Origin: CAVQND01 sp964653485
GTDB lineage: Bacteria; Verrucomicrobiota; Verrucomicrobiia; Limisphaerales; UBA8199
NCBI GenBank assembly: GCA_964653485.1
Contig: CAZZFF010000005.1
Location: forward strand, 37,868-101,867
Reading direction: 5' to 3'
DNA: 64,000 bases
Shown here piece after piece: positions 41,297-50,728 of this stretch; positions within the stretch are counted from its first letter, which is position 1; every line of letters starts with the position of its first letter. The translations under genes were made by a program, and so were the position numbers. Under the pieces are notes generated by a model, which searched no databases, had not been told where the DNA came from, and saw nothing but the letters and a program-made list of their open reading frames with translations.

Positions 41297-42430
41297 GTGG
41301 CTCTGGCTATCGGCGATAAACTGACCTTGACGATATGCGACATTGCTTTCGGAGGCGAAGGCGTGGCGCGATTGGACGATTTCGTGGTGTTCGTGCCATT
41401 CGTCGGGGTGGGCGAGGTAGTGGAGACGGAGTTGACGGAGGTGAAGAAGCGGTTCGCGCGGGGCCGGTTGCTGCAGGTGGTCCAGGCATCGGCGGAACGC
41501 GTGGCGCCGAGGTGCCGTTATTTCGGCCAATGCGGCGGCTGCCAGTATCAGCACTTGGATTACCCCGCCCAGCTTAGGCTCAAGCATAAACAGGTTTGCG
41601 ACCTTTTCGTGCGCCTGGGAGGACTGGACCCAAAACGGATTGCCCCCCTCATTCCCTGTCCCCAGCCTTATGGCTATCGCAACCGCATCATGATTCGCAG
41701 CCAATGGGACAAGTTCAAGCAGGGCCTGAATATTGGCTACATCCGCGCCGATAACCGGCTGGTGGTGGACATCGAGGAATGCAGCATCGCGGAGCCGGCC
41801 CTCAACGAGCGCATTCGCGAGGTCCGGATGCATCCCCCGCCCAGGGGCGGTCTCAAGGTGGTGCTCCGCATCCAGCCTGAAGGGTGGGAAGTGCCGCCGG
41901 ATTCGTTCTTTCAAAACAATTTCTTTCTGCTCCCCAAACTGGTGGAAGTCGTGCGCGGACGTTTGCAGGAGGCTGGCACGCGCCACTTGGTGGATGTGTA
42001 TTGCGGGGTGGGCTTTTTCAGCCTGGAACTGGCCGACATGGTGGAGTCGTTTGCAGGGGTTGAACTGGACCGCCTGGCCATCCAGGCCGCCCGGAGGAAC
42101 GCCGAGACCCGGGGGCGCGCCAACGGCCAGTTTGTTGCCGGCACAGCCGAAGAGGTCCTGCCGGATTTACTGGCCCGCTTCACGGGGCAAATGACTACGG
42201 TCCTTCTCGATCCTCCGCGCAAAGGCTGCCGTCGTGAGACAGTGGAGCTGCTCCGGGGCGCGAACCCGGCCCAGATCATTTATATCTCCTGCAACCCCGC
42301 AACCATGGCGCGAGACCTCAAGCTTCTGTGCGCGGAAAACGCCTTCGGCGTGGAGCAGGTCGTGCCGCTGGATATGTTCCCCCAGACGGCGCATCTCGAA
42401 TGCGTGGCGGACCTCCGGCGCGGGAGATGA
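41297..42430 (+). CDS. RlmD/TrmA-type 23S rRNA (uracil-C5)-methyltransferase
   Basis: 377 residues from GTG 41297. N-terminal TRAM domain (IGDKLTLTICDIAFGGEGVA), a Cys cluster in CRYFGQCGGCQYQHLDY and later ECS for a 4Fe-4S centre, then a SAM-binding Rossmann core (LVDVYCGVGFFSLELAD), LLDPPRKGCRRETVE and the catalytic cysteine in YISCNPATMARDL. It methylates C5 of a specific uracil in rRNA (or tRNA); the exact target (RlmD, RlmCD or TrmA type) is not fixed by the sequence. Confidence 0.92.
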   Translation: MALAIGDKLTLTICDIAFGGEGVARLDDFVVFVPFVGVGEVVETELTEVKKRFARGRLLQVVQASAERVAPRCRYFGQCGGCQYQHLDYPAQLRLKHKQVCDLFVRLGGLDPKRIAPLIPCPQPYGYRNRIMIRSQWDKFKQGLNIGYIRADNRLVVDIEECSIAEPALNERIREVRMHPPPRGGLKVVLRIQPEGWEVPPDSFFQNNFFLLPKLVEVVRGRLQEAGTRHLVDVYCGVGFFSLELADMVESFAGVELDRLAIQAARRNAETRGRANGQFVAGTAEEVLPDLLARFTGQMTTVLLDPPRKGCRRETVELLRGANPAQIIYISCNPATMARDLKLLCAENAFGVEQVVPLDMFPQTAHLECVADLRRGR

Positions 42431-42445
42431 ACATTCAATTCTCAA

Positions 42446-44086
42446 TCACCGTGCTGCTTGGCGCGTCACGATGGGCACGTATCCCGCCTCCAGGCCTTCC
42501 GGCGGCGTTACGAGCAGGGCGGGGTCGAGTGTCACCAGGGACCCGTGGCTGGGAGGGGGCATGTATTCCCGATCAATCGGCCAGCTTGCATGGAGCTTCT
42601 CCACAAATGCCTGCAGCTTCGCCTTTTTTTCTTCACTCCAATCATATTGTTGGAAGGACGGTTGGTCCACGAAGCGGTACCACGAGTAGGTCACCAAAGA
42701 ACCGTCGGCGAGTTTGGCAGTGAACGGCCCGCGTTTCGGCCCGGGGCGGCTCCAGGCGCCGGAGGCCGGTGAGGTGTAGGGTTCGCCCTTGCCTGCCAGC
42801 TTGAACTCCTGCGAAAGCAACCCGGTCTCCGGAGGGACTTCAGCGGCCGGGACGGCGATGCGTTCTTCCCCGGCGTGTCTGAAGTACTGCGGGAACATCC
42901 CTTTCGGGCTGGAGCCGTTATCGAACCACTCCAGGCCCCACACGTTGTCCTCGAACACCTTGGTGTCGAAAACACGTTCCACGCCGGTGATTCTCTTGCC
43001 GCCCTGATCGTAGCGCGTGGTGCGCGTCGTGAGCGCGGACTTCCAGGCGCCGTTCGGGTCGAAGCGTCCGGAGCAAACCGGCCCCCCGTCGCGCCAGGCC
43101 TTGAAGGCATTGTAGAGGGCCGCCTTCGAGTAATAAGTCACGTCCTGCACCAGGAGGGTTCTTCCCCGGTTGTCCACGGGGAACCGCAGCCTGGGGATTC
43201 TCGAATAGGCCCTGCCCTGGGCGTCGTTGCCGTCGAAGCGCGGCACGGTGTTGATCTCCATAGCGCCGCCGCCCATGTTCCCCGGGCGGGCATCCAGCCC
43301 GCGCCCGTAAATGAATGGGTATTTGAAGAGCTTGCCGATCTTGCTCCAAGTCTCGGGGATGTAATAGGCAATAGGTCCCTTGAAATTGGCCGCGCTAAGG
43401 AAACAGGTCCAGCTCTGGTCGCCGGTGGGCGGGTCTCCCTGGCTGGGATCGGTAAAGGGCAACGCAATCCAGGCATAGCCGAGAAACTGTCCATTGGGAT
43501 GCCCCTGGAAAGGCAGCGCATCGGGCGGGATCAGCAGCCGGTTGCTCAGTTGGGCGATGCCGAGTCGGTTGTCCGGCAGGGCCTCGTTGCTGTAGAAGAA
43601 CGACCACCCCGGCGAGCCTACCTCGTAGTCGTAACATTGGGGCGTGGCATTCATGCTGAACTTGGGGGGGCCATAGCGGAAGTGGTTGCCACCCCAGTAG
43701 CCCAAGCCGCCTTCGACCGTTTGGAATACGCTGTCCCAGGTCGGACCCCGTTCCCGCCAGGTTCGCGCCAGCGTGCCTTCCGGGGCGAGCGCCGTGGTCT
43801 TGTTGTCCGAGTTGTCCGGGGTGATCCAGGAACCCGCCAGGCCGATTTGGAAGTCGGCCAGGGGCTGGTCAATGAGCGGCCAAACCGCGGAGTAGAAGCC
43901 CATGCCTGCGCTATAAGCGGACTGCGCGGGGGGGCGGGTCGCGCTAAAGCCGATGTAGCCATGCAAGCCCTCGGAATGGGCTGTGACACGCCCGGTCTCG
44001 ACCTTCCCGGCGTCCGGGGCTTCCTGTGCGGCACAACTCCAGGACAGGAGGGCCGCGAGGAGGATGGGGACGGGTGCGATTCTCAT
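42446..44086 (-). CDS. Exported lipoprotein-like protein of unknown function (546 aa)
   Basis: Signal MRIAPVPILLAALLSWSCAA, with a lipobox-like Cys at 18. The mature protein is rich in Trp, Tyr and Gly with many Pro-bounded loops (GYIGFSATRPPAQSAYSAGM, GGLGYWGGNHFRYGPPK, NNMGGGAMEIN-type strings), the composition of a secreted beta-rich enzyme or binding protein. No family recognised. It is convergent with the methyltransferase gene and 28 nt downstream of the large DUF2723 gene, so it may belong to its transcript. Confidence 0.78.
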   Translation of the reverse strand: MRIAPVPILLAALLSWSCAAQEAPDAGKVETGRVTAHSEGLHGYIGFSATRPPAQSAYSAGMGFYSAVWPLIDQPLADFQIGLAGSWITPDNSDNKTTALAPEGTLARTWRERGPTWDSVFQTVEGGLGYWGGNHFRYGPPKFSMNATPQCYDYEVGSPGWSFFYSNEALPDNRLGIAQLSNRLLIPPDALPFQGHPNGQFLGYAWIALPFTDPSQGDPPTGDQSWTCFLSAANFKGPIAYYIPETWSKIGKLFKYPFIYGRGLDARPGNMGGGAMEINTVPRFDGNDAQGRAYSRIPRLRFPVDNRGRTLLVQDVTYYSKAALYNAFKAWRDGGPVCSGRFDPNGAWKSALTTRTTRYDQGGKRITGVERVFDTKVFEDNVWGLEWFDNGSSPKGMFPQYFRHAGEERIAVPAAEVPPETGLLSQEFKLAGKGEPYTSPASGAWSRPGPKRGPFTAKLADGSLVTYSWYRFVDQPSFQQYDWSEEKKAKLQAFVEKLHASWPIDREYMPPPSHGSLVTLDPALLVTPPEGLEAGYVPIVTRQAAR

Positions 44087-44114
44087 GGATTGCCTGGTGT
44101 TTGAGGGATGTCGT

Positions 44115-47100
44115 TCACTTGCCCGGCGTCCGCCACTGCTGGAATTCGGGCCGTTGAAGGATAGGGGCCAGGCGCGGGTCTTTTCGGGCCTGCTCCGCCA
44201 GGTCGGGTGCCGCTGGATTCTGCTTGAGACGCTCGGCGCTCAGTTCGAGGGCGCGGCGGAGATTGGCCGGAGCGTCCGCGGCGTTGCTGGTCAAGGCTTG
44301 AAGGCCGGCCAGATTGTACCACGCCTCCGGGGAAGCGGGGGAGACCTTCACGGCTTTGTCGAGGGCGGCGCGGAGCCTTGCCAGGTCCTGAATTTGCGCG
44401 TAGGCCTGGGCCAGCACGTCCAGGGCGGGCTGATTGACCTTCGGGTTGTTAAAGACGCGGTCCAGGGTTTCGACCGCGCGATTGGTCTGCCGATTTTGGA
44501 GGTAGGCCGCGGCAAGGTCAAATGCGGCCTGGAAATCGCCAGGGTTCGCCAGCGCGGCTTGCTCCAGGCGCCGGAGGGCCTGGTTGGGCGAGGCGGGGGC
44601 CGCGGCGTGGTCCTTCCAGTTCTGGATGGTCTTGATCAGGCCGGCCGCCTGCCCATTGTTGGGGTCCAGCTCCAGGCAGGTCTTCGCGATAACCAGGGCC
44701 TCGTCGAAGCGACGGAAATTAGCCAGGAACTGAACGTAACGGCCGACCACCTCGATGTTGTAGGGACAAAAGGCGAAGGCCTGGCGCAGGGCAAAATCGG
44801 TCTCCCTGGCCATGCGCTCCTGTTCGCGGGCGGACTTGGCCATGACGAAGAGGCGGTAGTTGTAAACTCCGGCGATGGCGCTGCGCAGTTTCGAGAAGAC
44901 CTTCTGCGCCTGGTCGTCGCGCACGAACTTGCGGTCGCCTTTGAACCCGGTGAAATCGCGGCGCTGATAGACCTGTTGGACCCACCCCACGATCTCCCGG
45001 ATGGAGGTATCATACGTAATCCAATTGCCGATGAGGCGCTCTGAATACCGCTCCCAGAAATCGTGATCCCGCCTTATCATCTCCTCCGTCAATTCGGCGG
45101 GTGGCTGCCGGTTGAGCTTCATGATGATGCCGAAGGGCGTGAGATAGGGGTACATCCACTTGATCGGGGCGCTCTCCTCGACGTAAAACTCCTTGCCGGG
45201 ATTTTGGTCGAAGATGATCCTGGTCAGCAGACCGTTGATGGCCATGATCGAAAGCTGGCCGTTAAGCTGCACCTTCCCGTCGGGGAGTTCGACGACCCCC
45301 TCGCCCGGTTCGAGTTGGTTGAGCCTGAGCCTTCGGCGGGCATCGGCCGTGTACTCCTGCGTGCAGCGTTGGGCCTCCGATGCCGTGGGAGTGATGATTT
45401 CCCTGTCAGGATAGACCCCGCCCAGGCTCCGGGCCAGCTCTGTCGGATAGGCCGCCTCCAGCAGCAGCCGATTGAGCCGGATGCGGGTGTCGCCTTGAGG
45501 ATTCTCCTTGATGAAATCGGCCAGCGACGGCGTGAGGGAGACCCCTTTGAAGCGTTCGGGCTGGTAGAGCGGGCGTTCCCGTTCCAGCAATCGGTTCAGG
45601 TCCCGGGCCAGGGCTTGCCGCAGGAGGGCCTCGTCAGCCTTGCCGCCAAGGAGTGCCTGCGTTGCGGGGCTGAGGGCTTCACAAATGTGCTTCGAGAGCG
45701 CGTCCTGGCTGGGGCCGGGGGATAGGCGGGCGGCGAAGGCCGCCAAATCCACGAAGTCCGTCTTGGTGAACCAGGATGTCGAGGTTCGGCGTCGCTTTTC
45801 GACGCGCTCACCCACGCGGGTGAGGAAGCGGTCCAGCGGTTCCACGGCGCGGGCCAGGAGGTTGGTTTCCGACGGCTTGTCCTGGAGGAGCAGCCGGCAG
45901 AGGTCCTGGAAGAAAGGCGGATCGACCTGCTTGCTGTGGCTGTACTGCGCGCGGATGTAGTTGAGGTAGGGGGGATCGGCCAGGGCGTTCTGGGTGATGA
46001 TATAGACATCGCGGCGGTCGAAAGCCTGGTCTTGGGCGGGTTGGCAATGGTGCGGTATGAAGCTGTCGCAGAAGATCATGTAAGTCGGGCAGAAACGGCC
46101 CGCGTCGGTGCCGCCGAAGAGGATCGCATCCTTTGCCAGTGGCGGATAGAGCGGTTGCTGGTCGGGGCCGCGGAAGGGCGGGCTGAACATGTCGTGGCCG
46201 TACCAGTACCCGAACCAATGATCGCGCTGTTCATTGTCCGACCAGTGCGTGAGGATGGAGTGCAACGGCATCAAGGCAAAGAGCGCCAGTGTGATGCCCA
46301 GCGGGGCGCGTTGGCGATTGAACCAGAGGGCGCCCACGAATCCCAGCGTCAGGCCCACGAGTAGCAAGCCGGCATAGACCGGCAGGCCGTATTGATTGGA
46401 GTCGGAGAGGACCTTGCCGACGAAGGCCAGGAGCCGGGGGAAGCTCAACTCGGCGCCCTCCCCGAAAAAGGTGTCCTGAGTCATCTCCGTGAAGGAGATG
46501 AGCGCCAGGGCGACCGCCGCCAGTCCGCCTATCAAACCCCAAGGGCGAAAGCGCTCATAATGCGTGGCCATGAATGCCGCCGTGAGGGCCAACCCGTAGC
46601 CGACCATCAAGGCGATGCAGGTGTGGGAAGCGGTGAAAAACACCCGGACCAGTTCCTGGGCGCCGCGGTCGGGCGGAGGGTTGAGCAGGATGAGGAGCAG
46701 CACGCCGAGGCAAAGGTAAATCGCTGAAATGCCGATGAGCCAGGCCCGTTCGCGCCTGCGGAATGCGCGGAAGAACAGGAAGGGCGCCAGCGCCACAAAG
46801 GCATAGACCCAGTTGAACTCCTCGATAATCCCCCGACCCAGGCTCAACAACTGCAAGCCGAACACTTCCGGGTGATGGATGATGTCGGTCGGGTGGGTCT
46901 TCTCATATTGGCCGCGGGTCAGGGCATGGATGAAGCCGTCCGCGGTGCGGGGGTAGCTCCATTCCATTGGGGGATTGGTCATGCAGGCCAGCGGCATATA
47001 GAAGTAAAACGCCGCCCCGGCCACCCAACACAGCCCGCAGACCAAAACCACCAGCCATTCGCCGCCCAGCGCCTTTGTTCGCCACGCCAGGCGGAGGAAA

Positions 47101-48095
47101 CTCGCCAGCGCCGCCAAAGCGAGCACGGCCCCGAAGAGGCCCACGGCCGGCATCGCAGCCAGAAAGAGCCAGAACAGGGCGTAAGCCCCGTCCATGACCC
47201 ACTCCACCGGGCGCTCCCGGGTCAACAGGGCGAACCAGGCATAAGCAAGGACCGAGCAGACGCCGACGACGTGGAAGATGACAAACACGGCGGGATTGGC
47301 CGCCAGGCCGGTCAGCACGTGCTCGGCGCTCAGGAGCCAAAGCCCAAGATAGATGATGCTGTTCCCCAGGAACAGGTTCCGACCCATGCGCGAATCGGCC
47401 GCGGCGATGGCGGCCTCGATGCCCATGGCGGCGACGATGAGCGTCTGGTGGTTGGTGAAGCAAAGCCCGAAGAAAAACAGGGAGCAATAGAGATAGCGGC
47501 GCCGCTGAGGCGAATACATCCAGCAGAGCAGGCAGAGCAGCACAATCATCAGTGAGAGCACGCTGAACGAATAGACCTCGACGATGACCGATTGGCTCCA
47601 CATGAAGCCGTTGTAGCCCAGGAGCATGCCGGCCGCGAAGCCTGAGACCATGCAAATAGCCCGTTGCCACCGCCCGGCCATTGCCTTGAGTTCCTCGATC
47701 CCTTCGATGAGGAGGCTGCTGCCGCGCGAGACCAGCAGGCCCAGCAATCCCGCGGCGAGCGCCCCGCTCGTCGCCTCGCCCAGGGCTACTCGCCAGGCGA
47801 TGTTCTTGAACGGCACCAGGACCGTCCACAGCCAGGTGTAGAGAGTCCAGACCGGGTAACCGGGCGAGTGGGGGATGCCGGCATAAAACGAGCCGGTAGC
47901 CAGCTCCCCGGAATCCTCCAGCGTGACCTCGGGCGCGAGCGTCAGGCAATAGCCGACCCAGACAGCCGCCGCCGTGATGAGGCATGTGAGCCAATCGATG
48001 CGCCGGAAAAGGGGCGCCGCGGGGCAGGGTGCAACCGAATGCCCCGCGGGCGGCGGAGAGACGGGTTCCGCCGCGCTCGGGTTGTCAATTGCCAT
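44115..48095 (-). CDS. DUF2723 multi-pass membrane protein with C-terminal TPR region
   Basis: About 1326 residues from ATG 48095 (MAIDNPSAAEP); a TTG at 48131 is also in frame. The N-terminal ~130 residues carry the DUF2723 signature TLAPEVTLEDSGELATGSFY, AGIPHSPGYPVW. About a dozen hydrophobic segments run to residue ~600 (PMT/GT-C-like glycosyltransferase fold). The rest is soluble: a segment with FDRRDVYIITQNALADPPYL, then TPR repeats near the end (ALVIAKTCLELDPNNGQAAG, AWYNLAGLQALTS). Such proteins are thought to glycosylate exported proteins in Bacteroidetes and Verrucomicrobia; substrate unknown. Confidence 0.86.
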   Translation of the reverse strand: MAIDNPSAAEPVSPPPAGHSVAPCPAAPLFRRIDWLTCLITAAAVWVGYCLTLAPEVTLEDSGELATGSFYAGIPHSPGYPVWTLYTWLWTVLVPFKNIAWRVALGEATSGALAAGLLGLLVSRGSSLLIEGIEELKAMAGRWQRAICMVSGFAAGMLLGYNGFMWSQSVIVEVYSFSVLSLMIVLLCLLCWMYSPQRRRYLYCSLFFFGLCFTNHQTLIVAAMGIEAAIAAADSRMGRNLFLGNSIIYLGLWLLSAEHVLTGLAANPAVFVIFHVVGVCSVLAYAWFALLTRERPVEWVMDGAYALFWLFLAAMPAVGLFGAVLALAALASFLRLAWRTKALGGEWLVVLVCGLCWVAGAAFYFYMPLACMTNPPMEWSYPRTADGFIHALTRGQYEKTHPTDIIHHPEVFGLQLLSLGRGIIEEFNWVYAFVALAPFLFFRAFRRRERAWLIGISAIYLCLGVLLLILLNPPPDRGAQELVRVFFTASHTCIALMVGYGLALTAAFMATHYERFRPWGLIGGLAAVALALISFTEMTQDTFFGEGAELSFPRLLAFVGKVLSDSNQYGLPVYAGLLLVGLTLGFVGALWFNRQRAPLGITLALFALMPLHSILTHWSDNEQRDHWFGYWYGHDMFSPPFRGPDQQPLYPPLAKDAILFGGTDAGRFCPTYMIFCDSFIPHHCQPAQDQAFDRRDVYIITQNALADPPYLNYIRAQYSHSKQVDPPFFQDLCRLLLQDKPSETNLLARAVEPLDRFLTRVGERVEKRRRTSTSWFTKTDFVDLAAFAARLSPGPSQDALSKHICEALSPATQALLGGKADEALLRQALARDLNRLLERERPLYQPERFKGVSLTPSLADFIKENPQGDTRIRLNRLLLEAAYPTELARSLGGVYPDREIITPTASEAQRCTQEYTADARRRLRLNQLEPGEGVVELPDGKVQLNGQLSIMAINGLLTRIIFDQNPGKEFYVEESAPIKWMYPYLTPFGIIMKLNRQPPAELTEEMIRRDHDFWERYSERLIGNWITYDTSIREIVGWVQQVYQRRDFTGFKGDRKFVRDDQAQKVFSKLRSAIAGVYNYRLFVMAKSAREQERMARETDFALRQAFAFCPYNIEVVGRYVQFLANFRRFDEALVIAKTCLELDPNNGQAAGLIKTIQNWKDHAAAPASPNQALRRLEQAALANPGDFQAAFDLAAAYLQNRQTNRAVETLDRVFNNPKVNQPALDVLAQAYAQIQDLARLRAALDKAVKVSPASPEAWYNLAGLQALTSNAADAPANLRRALELSAERLKQNPAAPDLAEQARKDPRLAPILQRPEFQQWRTPGK

Positions 48096-48157
48096 AGGGT
48101 GGTTTTGAGGCGGTTGAGCAATTAGCCGCAAAGAGCGCGGAGATCACAAGGAGGCGG

Positions 48158-48544
48158 TCATTCGCGCCTTCTGGGGTCAAGCACGGTGCTGATGACCGAG
48201 GTCGCGCCGCCCCGGAGGGTCCATTGGTATACGTCGGCGGGCAGCCGGTTTTCGGCGCGCGCGAAACTGCCGGAGAGGTAAGCGGCGGAGCTTTGGTTGC
48301 TCAAGATCATGGCGACCATCGGCACGGTGTTCGATGAGGCGATTACGGAGTTGTTGTGTCCGCTGAGAACAAGGCCGACCAGCAGCAGAGCGGCGGTTGC
48401 GGGGGCCAGCCAGACCACCCGGAAGGCGCGTGACGGTTCAGCGGCCGCGGGGCGGCGGGCAAAAAGCCGTCTTTCAAGGCTCGCCGAGGGGCGGCGAAGC
48501 GCCCACGAGCGCAATTGCGCTTCCAATTCGTTCATCTCGTTCAT
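48158..48544 (-). CDS. Probable anti-sigma-like membrane protein
   Basis: 128 residues: a short cytosolic helix (MNEMNELEAQLRSWALRRPS), one transmembrane segment (VVWLAPATAALLLVGLVLSG) and a Ser/Ala-rich periplasmic tail. Its gene overlaps the end of the ECF sigma gene by 71 nt in another frame, a long overlap that implies coupling. Size, topology and position match small anti-sigma partners, but no zinc-binding anti-sigma motif is present. Confidence 0.6.
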   Translation of the reverse strand: MNEMNELEAQLRSWALRRPSASLERRLFARRPAAAEPSRAFRVVWLAPATAALLLVGLVLSGHNNSVIASSNTVPMVAMILSNQSSAAYLSGSFARAENRLPADVYQWTLRGGATSVISTVLDPRRRE

Positions 48545-49061
48545 ACTCCACCTCAGTTCGCTTCAAGTGTTGCCGCAGTTTCTGAAGGCCGTAGCGGTAG
48601 CGACCGGCGGCCGTGTTCGGGGAAATCTCGAGCAACTCTCCGATTTCCTCGAAGGTGTAATCGTGCCAGATTTTCAAGACGATGACCTCGCGTTGCTCGC
48701 GGGGCAGGCGAGGCAGGCACTCCATCGCCTCCCGTTCCGCCGGGCTTTCGGCCGAGGAAGGCTCGAACCAACTCAGGGCCTCCCATTCCCTGGCCAGCCG
48801 GCGCCACAAGCTGCGGCGATAGTTCAAGACCCGGTTGCGAAAGCTGCGCACGCAGTAATGCTCCGGCAGAGTGGGCCGCCCAGGACGGCGCATCAGCGCA
48901 AGGAACGTCTCTTGCAAGACGTCTTCCGCTTCGCCATGGCTCAGCCCCAACGCCCGTCCGTAGAGAATCAATTCGGACGCCTTGGCGTGATACAGGGCCT
49001 CGCACCAACCAGTTTCCGAGCCACAATTCACATTCGCAGCTTTCACCTGATAGACACCCAA
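48474..49061 (-). CDS. ECF-type RNA polymerase sigma factor
   Basis: 195 residues. Region 2: AEDVLQETFLALMRRPGR. Region 4: AMECLPRLPREQREVIVLKI, YTFEEIGELLEISPNTAAGR (the helix-turn-helix), YGLQKLRQHLK. The unstructured C-terminal 30 residues come from the overlap with the anti-sigma-like gene. It probably activates an envelope-related regulon, with the small membrane protein as its control. Confidence 0.9.
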   Translation of the reverse strand: MGVYQVKAANVNCGSETGWCEALYHAKASELILYGRALGLSHGEAEDVLQETFLALMRRPGRPTLPEHYCVRSFRNRVLNYRRSLWRRLAREWEALSWFEPSSAESPAEREAMECLPRLPREQREVIVLKIWHDYTFEEIGELLEISPNTAAGRYRYGLQKLRQHLKRTEVEYERDERIGSAIALVGASPPLGEP

Positions 49062-49168
49062 TGCGAACCATTTGTCTAAATAAAATCAACCCTTTTCATG
49101 ATCCAGGCGGCGCAACGACCCCGGCGGGATGGGGCCGCCTTTTTTTCCTTCCGCCGCCCGCGGGCGCC

Positions 49169-50005
49169 TCAAAACCCCCGCAAATCGGTGCTCGACCGTC
49201 CGGGCAGGCCCGGGGCGGGCACGCGCTTGAGGACGAGGTATTCGATGCCGCGCCGCGCGCAGTATTCGCGTTTGCCGCCTTTGTCGCCATCCTCGTTGAC
49301 GGCGTATATGTTAGGCTTGAGCCGTTGGATTTCCGGGTCGGCATCCACCCAGCCGTCGCCGCTGGAGATCAAGGCCTCGGTCACGTATTTGATCGAACCG
49401 GCCAGGTAGCGGCGCTCTTCCTGCGGCAACAGGGGATGGCCGGGGCCCTTGAGCAACCGGATGTTCGCGTCATGGCCCACGATGACGTAGAGGTCGCCAT
49501 AACCGCTGACTTCCTCGAAGAAGCGCACGTGGCCGGAGTGGAACCAGTCATAACAGCCGCTCACTACGACCTTCTTGCGGCCGGGGGCGCCGGGTTGCGG
49601 CTGGGGCTGAGGAAAGCCTTTGAGCTGGTCCTCCGCCAGCACCTCGTACTGGAGGCCGAGCCGGCGGCAGGCGGCCAGGCGCGCGGCGTTGGGCGGGCAG
49701 GGTTCATCCACCCAGAAATCCGGGTGGAACCCCGGTATGATGGGCGGCGCTTCGGGATCGACCGAGCCCGTCAGGGGCACCGCCCGGCGAACATAGCGGA
49801 TGGCGTTCAGCAGATAGAGCCGCTCCGCCAAAGGGAACTTGGGCGGCTTGCCGGTCAGCGCCCGCACCGCCGCGTCCGGCCACACCGCCGCGGTCACTTC
49901 CCCGAACCGCGTCCCCTCCTCCAGAAATCGGAAGTGGCGCGAACGGAGGTTATCGAACGCCCCGCTGACGACAACCTGTTTGGAATAGGGTTGCGCTGCG
50001 CTCAT
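49169..50005 (-). CDS. Tandem cytidylyltransferase-like protein, first domain degenerate
   Basis: 278 residues. The second half has a full nucleotidylyltransferase core: VVVSGCYDWFHSGHVRFFEE with the HxGH motif, YVIVGHDANIRLLKG, and IYAVNEDGDKGGKREYC for the ISSTR-like end. The first half repeats the fold (VVVSGAFDNLRSRHFRFLEE), but HxGH is replaced by RSRH, so it is probably inactive. Such enzymes transfer CMP, AMP or similar to small phosphorylated substrates (for example glycerol-3-phosphate or sugar phosphates). The exact substrate is unknown. Confidence 0.8.
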   Translation of the reverse strand: MSAAQPYSKQVVVSGAFDNLRSRHFRFLEEGTRFGEVTAAVWPDAAVRALTGKPPKFPLAERLYLLNAIRYVRRAVPLTGSVDPEAPPIIPGFHPDFWVDEPCPPNAARLAACRRLGLQYEVLAEDQLKGFPQPQPQPGAPGRKKVVVSGCYDWFHSGHVRFFEEVSGYGDLYVIVGHDANIRLLKGPGHPLLPQEERRYLAGSIKYVTEALISSGDGWVDADPEIQRLKPNIYAVNEDGDKGGKREYCARRGIEYLVLKRVPAPGLPGRSSTDLRGF

Positions 50006-50131
50006 AACCCACCCGGTTTGTCTATGCTATTTCGCATCGTCCTGACACCGCCATTCAACAATAGTCCCCCCGTTCTCGCGAGCAAAAATGGTGTCTCCCA
50101 GTCTGGGCGCGGCGAAATGACAAATGTTTTT

Positions 50132-50160
50132 TTGACAGGGCCTTGCGCTCTTGCTAATAA
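50132..50160 (+). promoter_or_regulatory. Candidate promoter for the ClpP-like gene, possibly leaderless
   Basis: Consensus -35 TTGACA at 50132-50137 and, 17 bp later, TAATAA at 50155-50160, directly before the start codon at 50167. The -10 match is only partial, but if used it would put the transcription start at about the ATG, giving a leaderless mRNA. No Shine-Dalgarno sequence at a normal distance is visible. Confidence 0.4.
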
Positions 50161-50166
50161 AGCAGG

Positions 50167-50718
50167 ATGCAAGATTCTGCTCGCTGGCAAAAAGCCAGCG
50201 TTGAACTTCGGCGCGCGCCATTGCGGGGTCCGATCACGAGGCGCACCTCGGCCTTTTGGATCGCCCGGTTACTTTACCTGGAAGCCGCGGACAGGCATGC
50301 GCCCATCCTGGTTGACCTCGAGTCGTCAGGCGGCCCGGTGGTCGAGTCGATGCGGGCCATTCAAGTGCTCACAAAGTTATCGTGTCCCGTGGCGGTCCAT
50401 TGTCGCGGCACGATCTCAGGCACAGCTCTGTCCGTTGCGGCCCATGGCATGAAGGGCTACAGGACGGCCGACCCGGCGGCGCGTTTCGTTTTCTCGCTGG
50501 AGTCGGCTGAAGCGTCCTCCAACGGCGGTCAGGGAAATAGCAGTGGCAGTTCCTCTCCCGAGCAGCTAATCGAGGGATTGGCCAAGGTTGCCGGACGGCA
50601 GGCTTCAGAGGTGGCGGGGTGGCTGGGAAGCGGCGCCGAGTTTGACGCCCAACAGGCCGCCGCCAATGGCCTGATTGACGCCGTTTCAGCGGAACCGCAC
50701 GTGCCGGTGAAGGCGTAG
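50167..50718 (+). CDS. ClpP-like protein, probably without peptidase activity
   Basis: 183 residues with the ClpP/crotonase fold: LRGPITRRTSAFWIARLLYL, HAPILVDLESSGGPVVESMR (like the YINSPGG region), KLSCPVAVHCRGTISGTALS. The position of the ClpP catalytic serine motif (GxASMGA) is GTISGTA, so a serine may be kept, but the catalytic His in the MIHQP strand is VFSLE here. A Ser/Gly-rich loop (GGQGNSSGSSSPEQL) is inserted. It is probably a non-proteolytic ring subunit or scaffold. No chaperone ATPase gene is adjacent. Confidence 0.75.
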   Translation: MQDSARWQKASVELRRAPLRGPITRRTSAFWIARLLYLEAADRHAPILVDLESSGGPVVESMRAIQVLTKLSCPVAVHCRGTISGTALSVAAHGMKGYRTADPAARFVFSLESAEASSNGGQGNSSGSSSPEQLIEGLAKVAGRQASEVAGWLGSGAEFDAQQAAANGLIDAVSAEPHVPVKA

Positions 50719-50728
50719 CGCGGGCGGG

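Noticed and set aside
39818..41986. A 722-codon minus-strand open frame
   Set aside because: It lies antisense to the zinc ribbon, NDK-like and methyltransferase genes, which have clear motifs; it has no recognisable domain.
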